Assembly: GCA_041664945.1 (NCBI GenBank)
Contig: JBAYJY010000075.1
Location: forward strand, 1 to 21,209
Source of the DNA: JBAYJY01 sp041664945
GTDB lineage: Bacteria; UBP15; UBA6099
Direction: 5' to 3'
DNA: 21,209 bases
Made by a program: the position numbers and the translations under genes. Under the pieces are notes generated by a model that was not told the DNA's origin, did no database searches, and was given only the letters and a program-made list of their open reading frames with translations. Below are positions 7,579-13,519 of this stretch, in pieces (positions within the stretch are counted from its first letter, which is position 1; the number at the start of each line of letters is the position of its first letter).

Positions 7579-8907
7579 TTATTCGATACCTGAAGCGAGT
7601 TTAAGCGTTTCGATTCCGACAAGATACTGGTAAAGGGCGCCGAGATATCCAGTCTGCGCCTGTGTCCGGGCGGCTTCCGCAGCCAGAACCTCTACGTTTG
7701 TCGAAAGTCCGTTTGAATACCGGTTTTCGACTATTTTCAACGACGCGTCGGCCTGTTCCACAGCGCGGCTCATTACGTCCATTCCTTTCACCGCTGTTTG
7801 CACATTCATGAATGCCTGCCGGACTTCCAATTCCATGCCTTGCTTTGCCTGCTCCCTTTGCCATTTGATCTCGTCCACTCCGGCGCTCTCTTTTCGCGAC
7901 CTGTATTTTGCTTCGCCGCCGTCGCCGATGTTCATATTCACAGAGACTCCCATGAACCAACTGTTGCCGTCACTGTTTATCAGCGTGGAGTTGTCCATGT
8001 CGTAATTCCCCATGAGATACACGTGAGGCCGCCGCGCCGATGCGGCCATCGCCACCGCGCTGCTCTTTGCTGAAAATGCGCTGTCGAGCGCTTTCAGTTC
8101 AGGCCTGTTTCCCAAGGCGGTTTTTATGTAGAAATCCAAATCGCCTTTGAAATCAATTTTTTCCAAAATAGACGGGTCGATATCAAAAGTTCTCCCCTGG
8201 TCGGCGCCCATAGTCATAAGAAGAGCGGCCTTAGCAAGATTGAGATCATTTTCCGCCTGAAGTTTCATCTGTTCTATTTCCGCCACGCGAACTCCGGCGC
8301 TGAGCTTATCCGACTCTACAATCAGCCCGTTCTTATGCATGTCCTGCGCTATTTTTTCATGCGCTTTTGCCGTTTCAAGCGCCTTGTTCGCCACCTCAAT
8401 CTTTTTTCCGGCGATTATTACTCTCAGATACGATGTCTTCACGTTGAATTGTATCAGCTGCCCGGCGCGAACGGTCTCGTAATTAACCGCCTCGTCGGCT
8501 TTTCTCGCCGCCCGTATCCCGGCTTGTGCATAGCCCCCGGTTGATAGCGCATAAGCAAAACCGAGCCGCGTATTATAATTGGTCGTTATGGATGGGTCGT
8601 TTATGTTCAACATCATCGCCGGGCTAAAAGCCTCCTGATTGAGAACGGACATAAATGAATAGGTGGGATTGTTTGTCGAAGATACCGTTTCGCTGAGAGT
8701 GAATCTCGGCAGGAGACCGGTTTTGGCGGTCATCAGGTCTGCATAAGAGCCGGCTTTTTTGCTCCCGGCGATTTTCAGCGCGGGGCTATTGGCGTAAGCT
8801 TCCTTCATGCAATTATCAATTGTAAGAACTTCGGCAACCGCATTTGCCGTCGCAAAGGCCATAAAAATAAAGATTATAGTCGCGTATAATTTGTTTGTTC
8901 TCATCAT
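7579..8907 (-). CDS. TolC-family outer-membrane efflux channel
   Basis: The protein has 442 residues, starting at the ATG at 8907 with GGAGGG 6 nt upstream. A signal peptide covers residues 1-25 (ending ANAVAE). Two outer-membrane-efflux (OEP) repeats follow, each a pair of long helices plus beta strands; examples are LTIDNCMKEAYANSPALKIA at the start and the second-repeat stretch VENRYSNGLSTNVEVLAAEA near the end. Functional channels are trimers spanning the outer membrane and periplasm. It is the first structural gene of the RND operon, followed by adaptor and pump, and completes the tripartite exporter. Confidence 0.92.
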   Translation of the reverse strand: MMRTNKLYATIIFIFMAFATANAVAEVLTIDNCMKEAYANSPALKIAGSKKAGSYADLMTAKTGLLPRFTLSETVSSTNNPTYSFMSVLNQEAFSPAMMLNINDPSITTNYNTRLGFAYALSTGGYAQAGIRAARKADEAVNYETVRAGQLIQFNVKTSYLRVIIAGKKIEVANKALETAKAHEKIAQDMHKNGLIVESDKLSAGVRVAEIEQMKLQAENDLNLAKAALLMTMGADQGRTFDIDPSILEKIDFKGDLDFYIKTALGNRPELKALDSAFSAKSSAVAMAASARRPHVYLMGNYDMDNSTLINSDGNSWFMGVSVNMNIGDGGEAKYRSRKESAGVDEIKWQREQAKQGMELEVRQAFMNVQTAVKGMDVMSRAVEQADASLKIVENRYSNGLSTNVEVLAAEAARTQAQTGYLGALYQYLVGIETLKLASGIE

Positions 8908-8972
8908 TCTCTACCCTCCGTTAATTTCTCAAAACAATCTGAACTTTAGAAGGCCGTTTATTTGGCTCCACC

Positions 8973-8996
8973 ATAACAACAACGTTTTGTTGTTAT
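8973..8996. promoter_or_regulatory. Perfect 10-bp inverted repeat between arsR-type gene and channel gene
   Basis: Arms ATAACAACAA and TTGTTGTTAT match perfectly around a CGTT spacer. The element lies 13 bp after the repressor stop and 65 bp before the channel ATG. ArsR dimers bind such AT-rich inverted repeats, so it may be a second operator. On the minus strand it could also fold into a hairpin, but no U-run follows, so a terminator is less likely. Confidence 0.55.
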
Positions 8997-9009
8997 AAGT
9001 TCCCTCGCG

Positions 9010-9315
9010 TTATATTTGGCATAAGTCGCAAAGGCCCGTCATTATCTTTTCAATCTGTTTTTTCTTTCCCGCTTCAATGCTGTAATAGACAAAACCATTT
9101 TCTCTCTCTGAAACAACCAGCCCGTTGAGGCGGAGCAGCCGGAGTTGCTGAGAAACGAAAGATTGATTGTCATCGAGAAGTCTTTCCAGTTCAGTGACGT
9201 TTTTACGGCCTTCTTTAAGAAAGCACAGAATGCGAAGCCTCTCAGGGTGGGCGATTGTTTTCATTATCGAAGCCAGACCCGACAATTGCTTTTGATTCAT
9301 TTTTGAAATATTCAT
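9010..9315 (-). CDS. ArsR-family repressor with sulfide/persulfide-sensor-like cysteines
   Basis: The 101-residue protein starts at ATG 9315; an upstream ATG at 9342 overlaps the -10 element of its promoter. It is a winged-helix ArsR/SmtB protein: AHPERLRILCFLKEG, then ELERLLDDNQSFVSQQLRLL as the recognition helix, then the wing SERENGFVYYSI. Cys31 lies in RILCFL, the position of the first reactive cysteine in BigR, SqrR and YgaV, and Cys96/Cys99 lie in the last helix, where the second cysteine occurs in that group. Those regulators release DNA when the pair is linked by persulfide. The arsenic-type CVC motif in the recognition helix is absent. It is read towards the RND operon, 102 bp upstream of the channel gene, and probably controls both itself and that operon. 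Sensing of sulfane sulfur is inference. Confidence 0.85.
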   Translation of the reverse strand: MNISKMNQKQLSGLASIMKTIAHPERLRILCFLKEGRKNVTELERLLDDNQSFVSQQLRLLRLNGLVVSERENGFVYYSIEAGKKKQIEKIMTGLCDLCQI

Positions 9316-9345
9316 TCGGCGCCTACATTTCAACATTTGCATATT

Positions 9346-9374
9346 ATAATAACGAAATATCGACGCTTCGTCAA
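9346..9374 (-). promoter_or_regulatory. Sigma-70 promoter of the ArsR/RND operon
   Basis: The minus strand reads TTGACG (9369-9374), a 17-bp spacer, then TATTAT (9346-9351). Both boxes are one base off consensus. Transcription would begin near 9339, about 24 nt before the ATG at 9315, which fixes that start over the ATG at 9342. Confidence 0.7.
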
Positions 9375-9379
9375 GCGTC
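9362..9379. promoter_or_regulatory. Inverted repeat overlapping the -35 box (candidate ArsR operator)
   Basis: GACGCTT and AAGCGTC form a perfect 7-4-7 inverted repeat that contains the -35 hexamer. A repressor bound here would block RNA polymerase, the usual layout for autoregulated ArsR genes. It differs in sequence from the 8973-8996 repeat, so at most one may be the true ArsR site. Confidence 0.45.
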
Positions 9380-9441
9380 CCGCAAAAGTTGCGTAAAATA
9401 TATTAACCGCCTTTGTTGCGAGAATACAGGCGCTTGGCAAA

Positions 9442-9582
9442 ATGCCCATTAGCGACCAAAAAAGAATAACAGAAGCGCTTGAAAGCCTTGTGCAATACAT
9501 GGGCGCCGGCTCAATCGGCGTTGACTCGCTTCTCGAGATTAATAAGATAAGCAAAAATATGGATGCCGATCAGCCTCTTTGA
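9442..9582 (+). CDS. 46-residue hypothetical helical protein
   Basis: This plus-strand frame starts at ATG 9442 (MPISDQKRITEALESLVQYM) and ends at TGA 9580-9582. It predicts an amphipathic helix, then a Gly-rich turn (MGAGSIGV), then a second helix. The residue composition is protein-like rather than random. The frame is open 45 nt further upstream without a better start. The ribosome site is weak (AGG 11 nt upstream) and no promoter is obvious. It is followed by a bidirectional terminator 14 bp later and is divergent from the ArsR gene. I recognise no family; it could be a small gene or the remnant of a longer one. Confidence 0.4.
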   Translation: MPISDQKRITEALESLVQYMGAGSIGVDSLLEINKISKNMDADQPL

Positions 9583-9595
9583 ATTGACGCATAAA

Positions 9596-9621
9596 AAAAG
9601 CCGCTCCTTAAAGCGGCTTTT
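9596..9621. terminator. Bidirectional intrinsic terminator
   Basis: AAAAGCCGCT and AGCGGCTTTT form a 10-bp stem with a 6-nt loop. On the minus strand the stem runs into seven T residues, making it the end of the sulfur operon (after the FadL-type gene). On the plus strand it ends in TTTTGTTT and would terminate the 46-residue gene. It separates the sulfur and efflux operons. Confidence 0.85.
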
Positions 9622-9738
9622 GTTTAACCATTCCGGGCCGGAAGAATATTCCAGCAGCGTCATCCGGTTTGAAGTCTACATTTACGAACTATTTCTCTTG
9701 CCGAATAAAGATTTTTGACATATGTCTCTATTCAAAGA

Positions 9739-11037
9739 TTAGAAATTATAAGAATAGCCCCACGCGATCGAGTCTTCCGCCAGCTTGTTTGTAACGGTGG
9801 TTCCCGCTACTGCTCCGGTAGCCGGGTTAACCATCGGGCCGCTGATCTCGTTTGCGAAAGCGTGATAGTAACCTATTGAATATTCATTCCCCGATTTTAG
9901 CTTTCTCGTCAGACCGATTGTTGCGTGATGCTTGATGATGGCCGGCGCGGGCGAGTTGAAGAAGCTCAGACTGGAGTCGATCGGGTTCTGGCTGTAATTG
10001 TATCCAATGCGCATATTCGTGTTTTGCGATATCTTTCTTTGCGCGCCGATGCCGAGAGCGAATATGTTGTCCCATCCGAACCCGGCGACAGAAGCTGTCG
10101 GAGTGAATCCCGATTTGTCGAACCCGTTTGTGTCCGCGTAATTAATCCAGCGGATATCAGCGGCGTATGTTGTTTTTCCAGATGGGGAATAACCTATTCC
10201 GGCGGAGATGAATCCGGGCACATCAAGATTGAAGCTCAAAGGGTTCCCGTTGCTGTCGTTCCACTCGAATTTGCCGAAATGAAGGGGTGTCGTCACTGAA
10301 AGTCCCAGATTAATGTTTTTACCCGCTTTGTAGCGCAGCCCGCCCTGAAAGCCGATTCCGGTCGCGCCTTCCGGGCTATCCGCGGAAGGGTATCCCGTTG
10401 ATGTGGGATTTGCAAAGGGAGCAGGGGTGACCTCAAGCGAGGAATACGCCGGGATAACGGAGTATCCAAGCGCAAGCCGCTTGGAGACGATGAACGACTG
10501 GCCCAAAGCTATTTTCATTAGCCTGTAGTCCGACTGGATAGCGCCGAATCCGGCCATCGATTGCGGCATGAGTATCGCATTGGATGTGGCTGAAACGGTA
10601 TTTTCCTGCGGATAGTCCACACCGAAGCCGGCGAGGCCGTAAAGAGAAATGTGCCATGCTGAAGAGGCGCCTTTCCGGTGATAGATGTATCCGAAAGCCG
10701 GCATAACTGAAGAGTTCGTGTCGCTTTCGGTCGAGCCTGACATTACTCCGGAAATGCTGCTTGAAATTGTGCGGGAGGGAATAAAATACTCGATTGTAAG
10801 ATCGAGGCGTCCGCCTTCGAAATCGACCGAGCCGGCCGGATTCCACGCGATCGTTCCAAGAGAATCAAGGAACGCGGCTGTTCCGGCGCCGCCCATTGTC
10901 TGATTGATCGTTCCAACTCCGTGTAGAAAATGTCCGTCCGTCGCTTTGGCGTCGGATGTAGATAGCAGCATCGCGGAAGCTGCTATGAGAAGCGCAAAGA
11001 AAAATGTTCCGATTGCTTTGTGTTTGCCAATAATCAT
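9739..11037 (-). CDS. FadL/OmpP1/TodX-type outer-membrane transport protein
   Basis: The protein has 432 residues from the ATG at 11037 with AGGAGG 11 nt upstream. A signal peptide covers about residues 1-32 (ends DAKA). The mature N-terminus TDGHFLHGVGTINQTMGGAG followed by SLGTIAWNPAG is the FadL hatch-domain signature (NPAG motif). Many amphipathic strands follow, and the chain ends in YSYNF with a terminal Phe, as expected for a 14-strand barrel. FadL proteins take up hydrophobic or poorly water-soluble compounds across the outer membrane. It is the last gene of the operon with the tetrathionate-reductase-type cytochrome, 79 bp after the rhodanese-like gene, so it may import a sulfur substrate; that role is inferred from context only. 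Confidence 0.88.
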   Translation of the reverse strand: MIIGKHKAIGTFFFALLIAASAMLLSTSDAKATDGHFLHGVGTINQTMGGAGTAAFLDSLGTIAWNPAGSVDFEGGRLDLTIEYFIPSRTISSSISGVMSGSTESDTNSSVMPAFGYIYHRKGASSAWHISLYGLAGFGVDYPQENTVSATSNAILMPQSMAGFGAIQSDYRLMKIALGQSFIVSKRLALGYSVIPAYSSLEVTPAPFANPTSTGYPSADSPEGATGIGFQGGLRYKAGKNINLGLSVTTPLHFGKFEWNDSNGNPLSFNLDVPGFISAGIGYSPSGKTTYAADIRWINYADTNGFDKSGFTPTASVAGFGWDNIFALGIGAQRKISQNTNMRIGYNYSQNPIDSSLSFFNSPAPAIIKHHATIGLTRKLKSGNEYSIGYYHAFANEISGPMVNPATGAVAGTTVTNKLAEDSIAWGYSYNF

Positions 11038-11116
11038 TTCAATTTTATCCTCCTGGGATTTTTTATTTGAAAACCTTTTGTCCCGGTGAGCTCAGCGGCA
11101 ATAAGTCGCGCATAAA

Positions 11117-11737
11117 TCATCCACATCCGCCGCTTTTTCTGACAGTCGGGCCTACTGGTTTAACCTTCTTGATAAATTTTCTCGGGGCAACGCGATGCGG
11201 GTCCGGATCGGCGCCCGGCTGCGCCTTGCCCAAAGCAAAAGGAAAAGAGTATTTCAGTTTGTCGTCTCCCGCCTTAATGCGCCGCGCGGCGGATGGCTCG
11301 CCGTACGCGGATATCCATTTATTGATGCCGCCTCCGAGTATGTATATGTTTTGGACATTCTGTGCGGCGAGAAGTTTCCATGCCTTTGTGGCGGCGCGTT
11401 CATCGTTCGAGACAAAAACTTTTATAGTCTGCTCCGGCAGGTTGCTTACCCACTTCGGGTCTTTCAGTTGGGATTCGCTTATCCTCTCCGAATCCACAAT
11501 GTGGAAAATGTTGTAGTCGCTTTCATTCCGGACGTCATAGATCCGAAGCTGCATGGCGTCGCCGTTGGCGATTTCAAACAGTTCGCCGGGGTCGATCTGA
11601 AACTTTCGCGTTTCTATTTGAGCCTCGAGTTTCGGTTCCGCTTTTGCAAGCTTCGAGTTAACGGTCGGCTGTTTCACTACCAGCAGACCGGCTCCTGCCA
11701 CAACCGCAATTATTGTCAGAAAATGTTGAATCTTCAT
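11117..11737 (-). CDS. Membrane-anchored rhodanese-like protein without the catalytic Cys
   Basis: The protein has 206 residues and its ATG (11737) overlaps the stop of the transporter gene upstream (ATGA). Residues 1-21 form an N-terminal membrane anchor or signal. The rhodanese fold is recognisable at about 47-146: LRIYDVRNESDYNIFHI (the CH2A-like DVR motif), then IKVFVSNDERAATKAWKLL, then NIYILGGGINKWISAYG. Active rhodaneses have Cys at the start of the CxxxxR loop; here it is Ser110 in VFVSNDER, so sulfur transfer by the standard mechanism is not expected. The only cysteine in the protein is Cys205 in the C-terminal KSGGCG, on a Pro/Lys-rich tail. It may bind rather than transfer sulfane sulfur, or use the tail cysteine as carrier. 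The next gene is the FadL-type porin. Confidence 0.82.
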   Translation of the reverse strand: MKIQHFLTIIAVVAGAGLLVVKQPTVNSKLAKAEPKLEAQIETRKFQIDPGELFEIANGDAMQLRIYDVRNESDYNIFHIVDSERISESQLKDPKWVSNLPEQTIKVFVSNDERAATKAWKLLAAQNVQNIYILGGGINKWISAYGEPSAARRIKAGDDKLKYSFPFALGKAQPGADPDPHRVAPRKFIKKVKPVGPTVRKSGGCG

Positions 11738-12342
11738 CCCAATTTAGCCTCCGCATCTTTTTTCGCGAAGTACGCCTCGGTTTTCTCGGCGGCGACAAAC
11801 ATTCCGAGCGCCATCAGCGTCACGAGGAAAGCCACTGCGCCTGCGCTCAATCCGAGCCAGTCCTGCAGAGTGAGTCTTCCGAGAAAACCGGAGTGTTCCC
11901 AGAATGTTCGAAAACTGTCGATTGTCTCCCCGAAGAAGAACATGCCTATGCAAAGTCCGGCGACGAACAGGATGCCGTCGATTTTCAGAGTGGCGAGCGA
12001 AACGAGCGCGGTTCCCGGACAATATCCTCCGACAACGAAACCGATTCCGAAAATGAAACCGCCGACGATTCCTGGCCACATATAAGTCGGGTTAACCCAG
12101 ATTTTGTCATAGTCGAGAATCCCCAATGCGTTCGCCCAGAACATGAGCAGCATGGCTGTAATGATCGCCGTGAACATAACCTTGAGAACGCGCATGTTCC
12201 TGAAATAGAACTGCGCCGACAGGTTGAGGGAATTCCCGAATCCGGCCCGTTCGAGCGCGAATCCGAATCCCATGCCGACCAGGACATTGATCAAAGCTCC
12301 TCCAACGTGCCCCAAGATTGCGTACATATCGAAAGGTCCCAT
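11734..12342 (-). CDS. YeeE/YedE half-transporter, subunit B (TsuA-like thiosulfate uptake)
   Basis: The 202-residue protein starts at ATG 12342 with GAGG 8 nt upstream; a GTG at 12351 would overlap that site. It has about 5-6 hydrophobic helices and the family motif GGYCPGTALVS with Cys108. In TsuA-type YeeE/YedE proteins, cysteines at such positions relay thiosulfate through the membrane. Here the transporter is split: this gene and the next upstream one (12353-12877) each supply a half. The overlap with the rhodanese-like gene is ATGA, and the upstream half ends inside this gene's ribosome site, so the three are translated together. It is inferred to move thiosulfate or a related sulfane-sulfur compound across the inner membrane. 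Confidence 0.88.
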   Translation of the reverse strand: MGPFDMYAILGHVGGALINVLVGMGFGFALERAGFGNSLNLSAQFYFRNMRVLKVMFTAIITAMLLMFWANALGILDYDKIWVNPTYMWPGIVGGFIFGIGFVVGGYCPGTALVSLATLKIDGILFVAGLCIGMFFFGETIDSFRTFWEHSGFLGRLTLQDWLGLSAGAVAFLVTLMALGMFVAAEKTEAYFAKKDAEAKLG

Positions 12343-12352
12343 TTTCAACACC

Positions 12353-12877
12353 TCAGTTCCAGAGTTTTCTTACGAAATATGCGAACGCGTACGCCCCGCC
12401 GAAAACTGCGAACATGAAAGCCCAGCTTCCGGCTGAAAGCGATGCGCCGCCGCTGAGCGCCTGCCCTGAAGTGCAGCCTCGCGAGATGCGAACCGCGAAA
12501 CCGGCGATTATGCCGCCTATGAGCGCATAAGCCCATCTTGTTCTGTTGTTGATGTGCGGTCCCTTGTAAGTCTCCAGCTTGACTCTTCCCGCAAGCAGCC
12601 CGGAAACAAATCCGCCGAGAATTATGCCCACAACTTCGAATATCAGCCAAGTGTCGAGAGGCGGCGCTCCCGTCCGGACCAGCCCGGCCAGATATGCATT
12701 TTGGTCCGCATGTCCCGGCCATATCTTATCCACTAGCGCGGCTGTGAACTGGGCGATGCCGCCTGAAGCTCCGAGCCCGTGGCCGAATAGCATAAAAGAT
12801 GCGAATAACACTACTCCGAGCAGTACCCCGGCAACGTATGGGTTCATGTATCTTTCGGCTTTGCTATTTGTATTCAT
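12353..12877 (-). CDS. YeeE/YedE half-transporter, subunit A
   Basis: The 174-residue protein starts at ATG 12877 with GGAGGTG 5 nt upstream. The chain has about 4-5 hydrophobic helices with Gly-rich packing and carries the family motif SRGCTSGQALSGGA with Cys135. This is the first-half signature of YeeE/YedE; the second-half signature is in the next gene, so the two together make one transporter. Its ATG overlaps the stop of the cytochrome b gene (ATGA), placing it firmly in the same operon. Confidence 0.88.
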   Translation of the reverse strand: MNTNSKAERYMNPYVAGVLLGVVLFASFMLFGHGLGASGGIAQFTAALVDKIWPGHADQNAYLAGLVRTGAPPLDTWLIFEVVGIILGGFVSGLLAGRVKLETYKGPHINNRTRWAYALIGGIIAGFAVRISRGCTSGQALSGGASLSAGSWAFMFAVFGGAYAFAYFVRKLWN

Positions 12878-13512
12878 GACTCACCTCCGCCGTTTTCTTC
12901 CTCCACCGTTTCGTATCCTGTTATCATTCCGACTATGCTCGACAGAGGCGTTCGTCCGGTTGTGGTCATATATATGTGCACAATGAGGAACGACACGAAG
13001 AGCCACGCTCCGAACCTGTGGAGGGTGGCGAGCATTTTAAGGCCGCCGAAGTGATCGACAATCCGCGGGTCGATCGCGACGCTCCATTTCAACAGGCCGG
13101 TTACGACCATCAGCGGAAGCAGCGCGTTAAGTATTACGAAGTATGTGATTTTTTGGAGCGGGAGCAGCCTTTTCTCCGGCGTTTTTTCAAACGGATGCGC
13201 TTCTCCCTTGAATATTCCAACGAGATAGTATCTCGCGTGCCTGAACCCCATGGTTGTGAAGTCGTCGAACCCGGGTATGTAGCGTTTCAGCAAACCTCCG
13301 GCCAGGTTGTAGAACAGGGCCAGCCCGGCGTTGACGGCGAGGATGATGCCTACTGTGTTGTGCGCCAGCACGGCCGCGTTGAAACCGCTCGACGACACCA
13401 ACGAGGAATAGGTGATTAAGAAGCCGGTGACGATCAGCGCGATAACGGTCGTGGCCTGAAGCCAGTGCCACAGCCTTTCGTATACGGAATAAAAGAGGAT
13501 TTTTTTCTTCAT
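12874..13512 (-). CDS. Di-haem cytochrome b (Ni-hydrogenase/thiosulfate reductase CytB type)
   Basis: The 212-residue protein starts at ATG 13512 with AAGGGG about 11 nt upstream, 7 bp after the heptahaem gene. It has four predicted transmembrane helices and the haem-ligand pattern of this family (PF01292-type): His16 in ERLWHWLQ (helix 1), His51 in LAHNTVG (helix 2), and His165 and His179 in LHRFGAWLFVSFLIVHIY (helix 4). Such subunits oxidise quinol in the membrane and pass electrons outward to periplasmic cytochromes. Its position between the multihaem genes and the transporter genes makes it the natural quinol entry point of this chain. Confidence 0.88.
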   Translation of the reverse strand: MKKKILFYSVYERLWHWLQATTVIALIVTGFLITYSSLVSSSGFNAAVLAHNTVGIILAVNAGLALFYNLAGGLLKRYIPGFDDFTTMGFRHARYYLVGIFKGEAHPFEKTPEKRLLPLQKITYFVILNALLPLMVVTGLLKWSVAIDPRIVDHFGGLKMLATLHRFGAWLFVSFLIVHIYMTTTGRTPLSSIVGMITGYETVEEENGGGES

Positions 13513-13519
13513 TGGAGAA

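Noticed and set aside
9010..9315. Arsenic-responsive ArsR
   Set aside because: The CVC-type arsenite motif in the recognition helix is absent; the cysteines are at persulfide-sensor positions instead.
11117..11737. Active thiosulfate sulfurtransferase
   Set aside because: The catalytic cysteine position is Ser110, so calling it an active rhodanese would be unsupported.
11195..12085. 296-residue plus-strand reading frame
   Set aside because: Antisense to the rhodanese-like and YeeE/YedE genes, with mixed composition and no motif.
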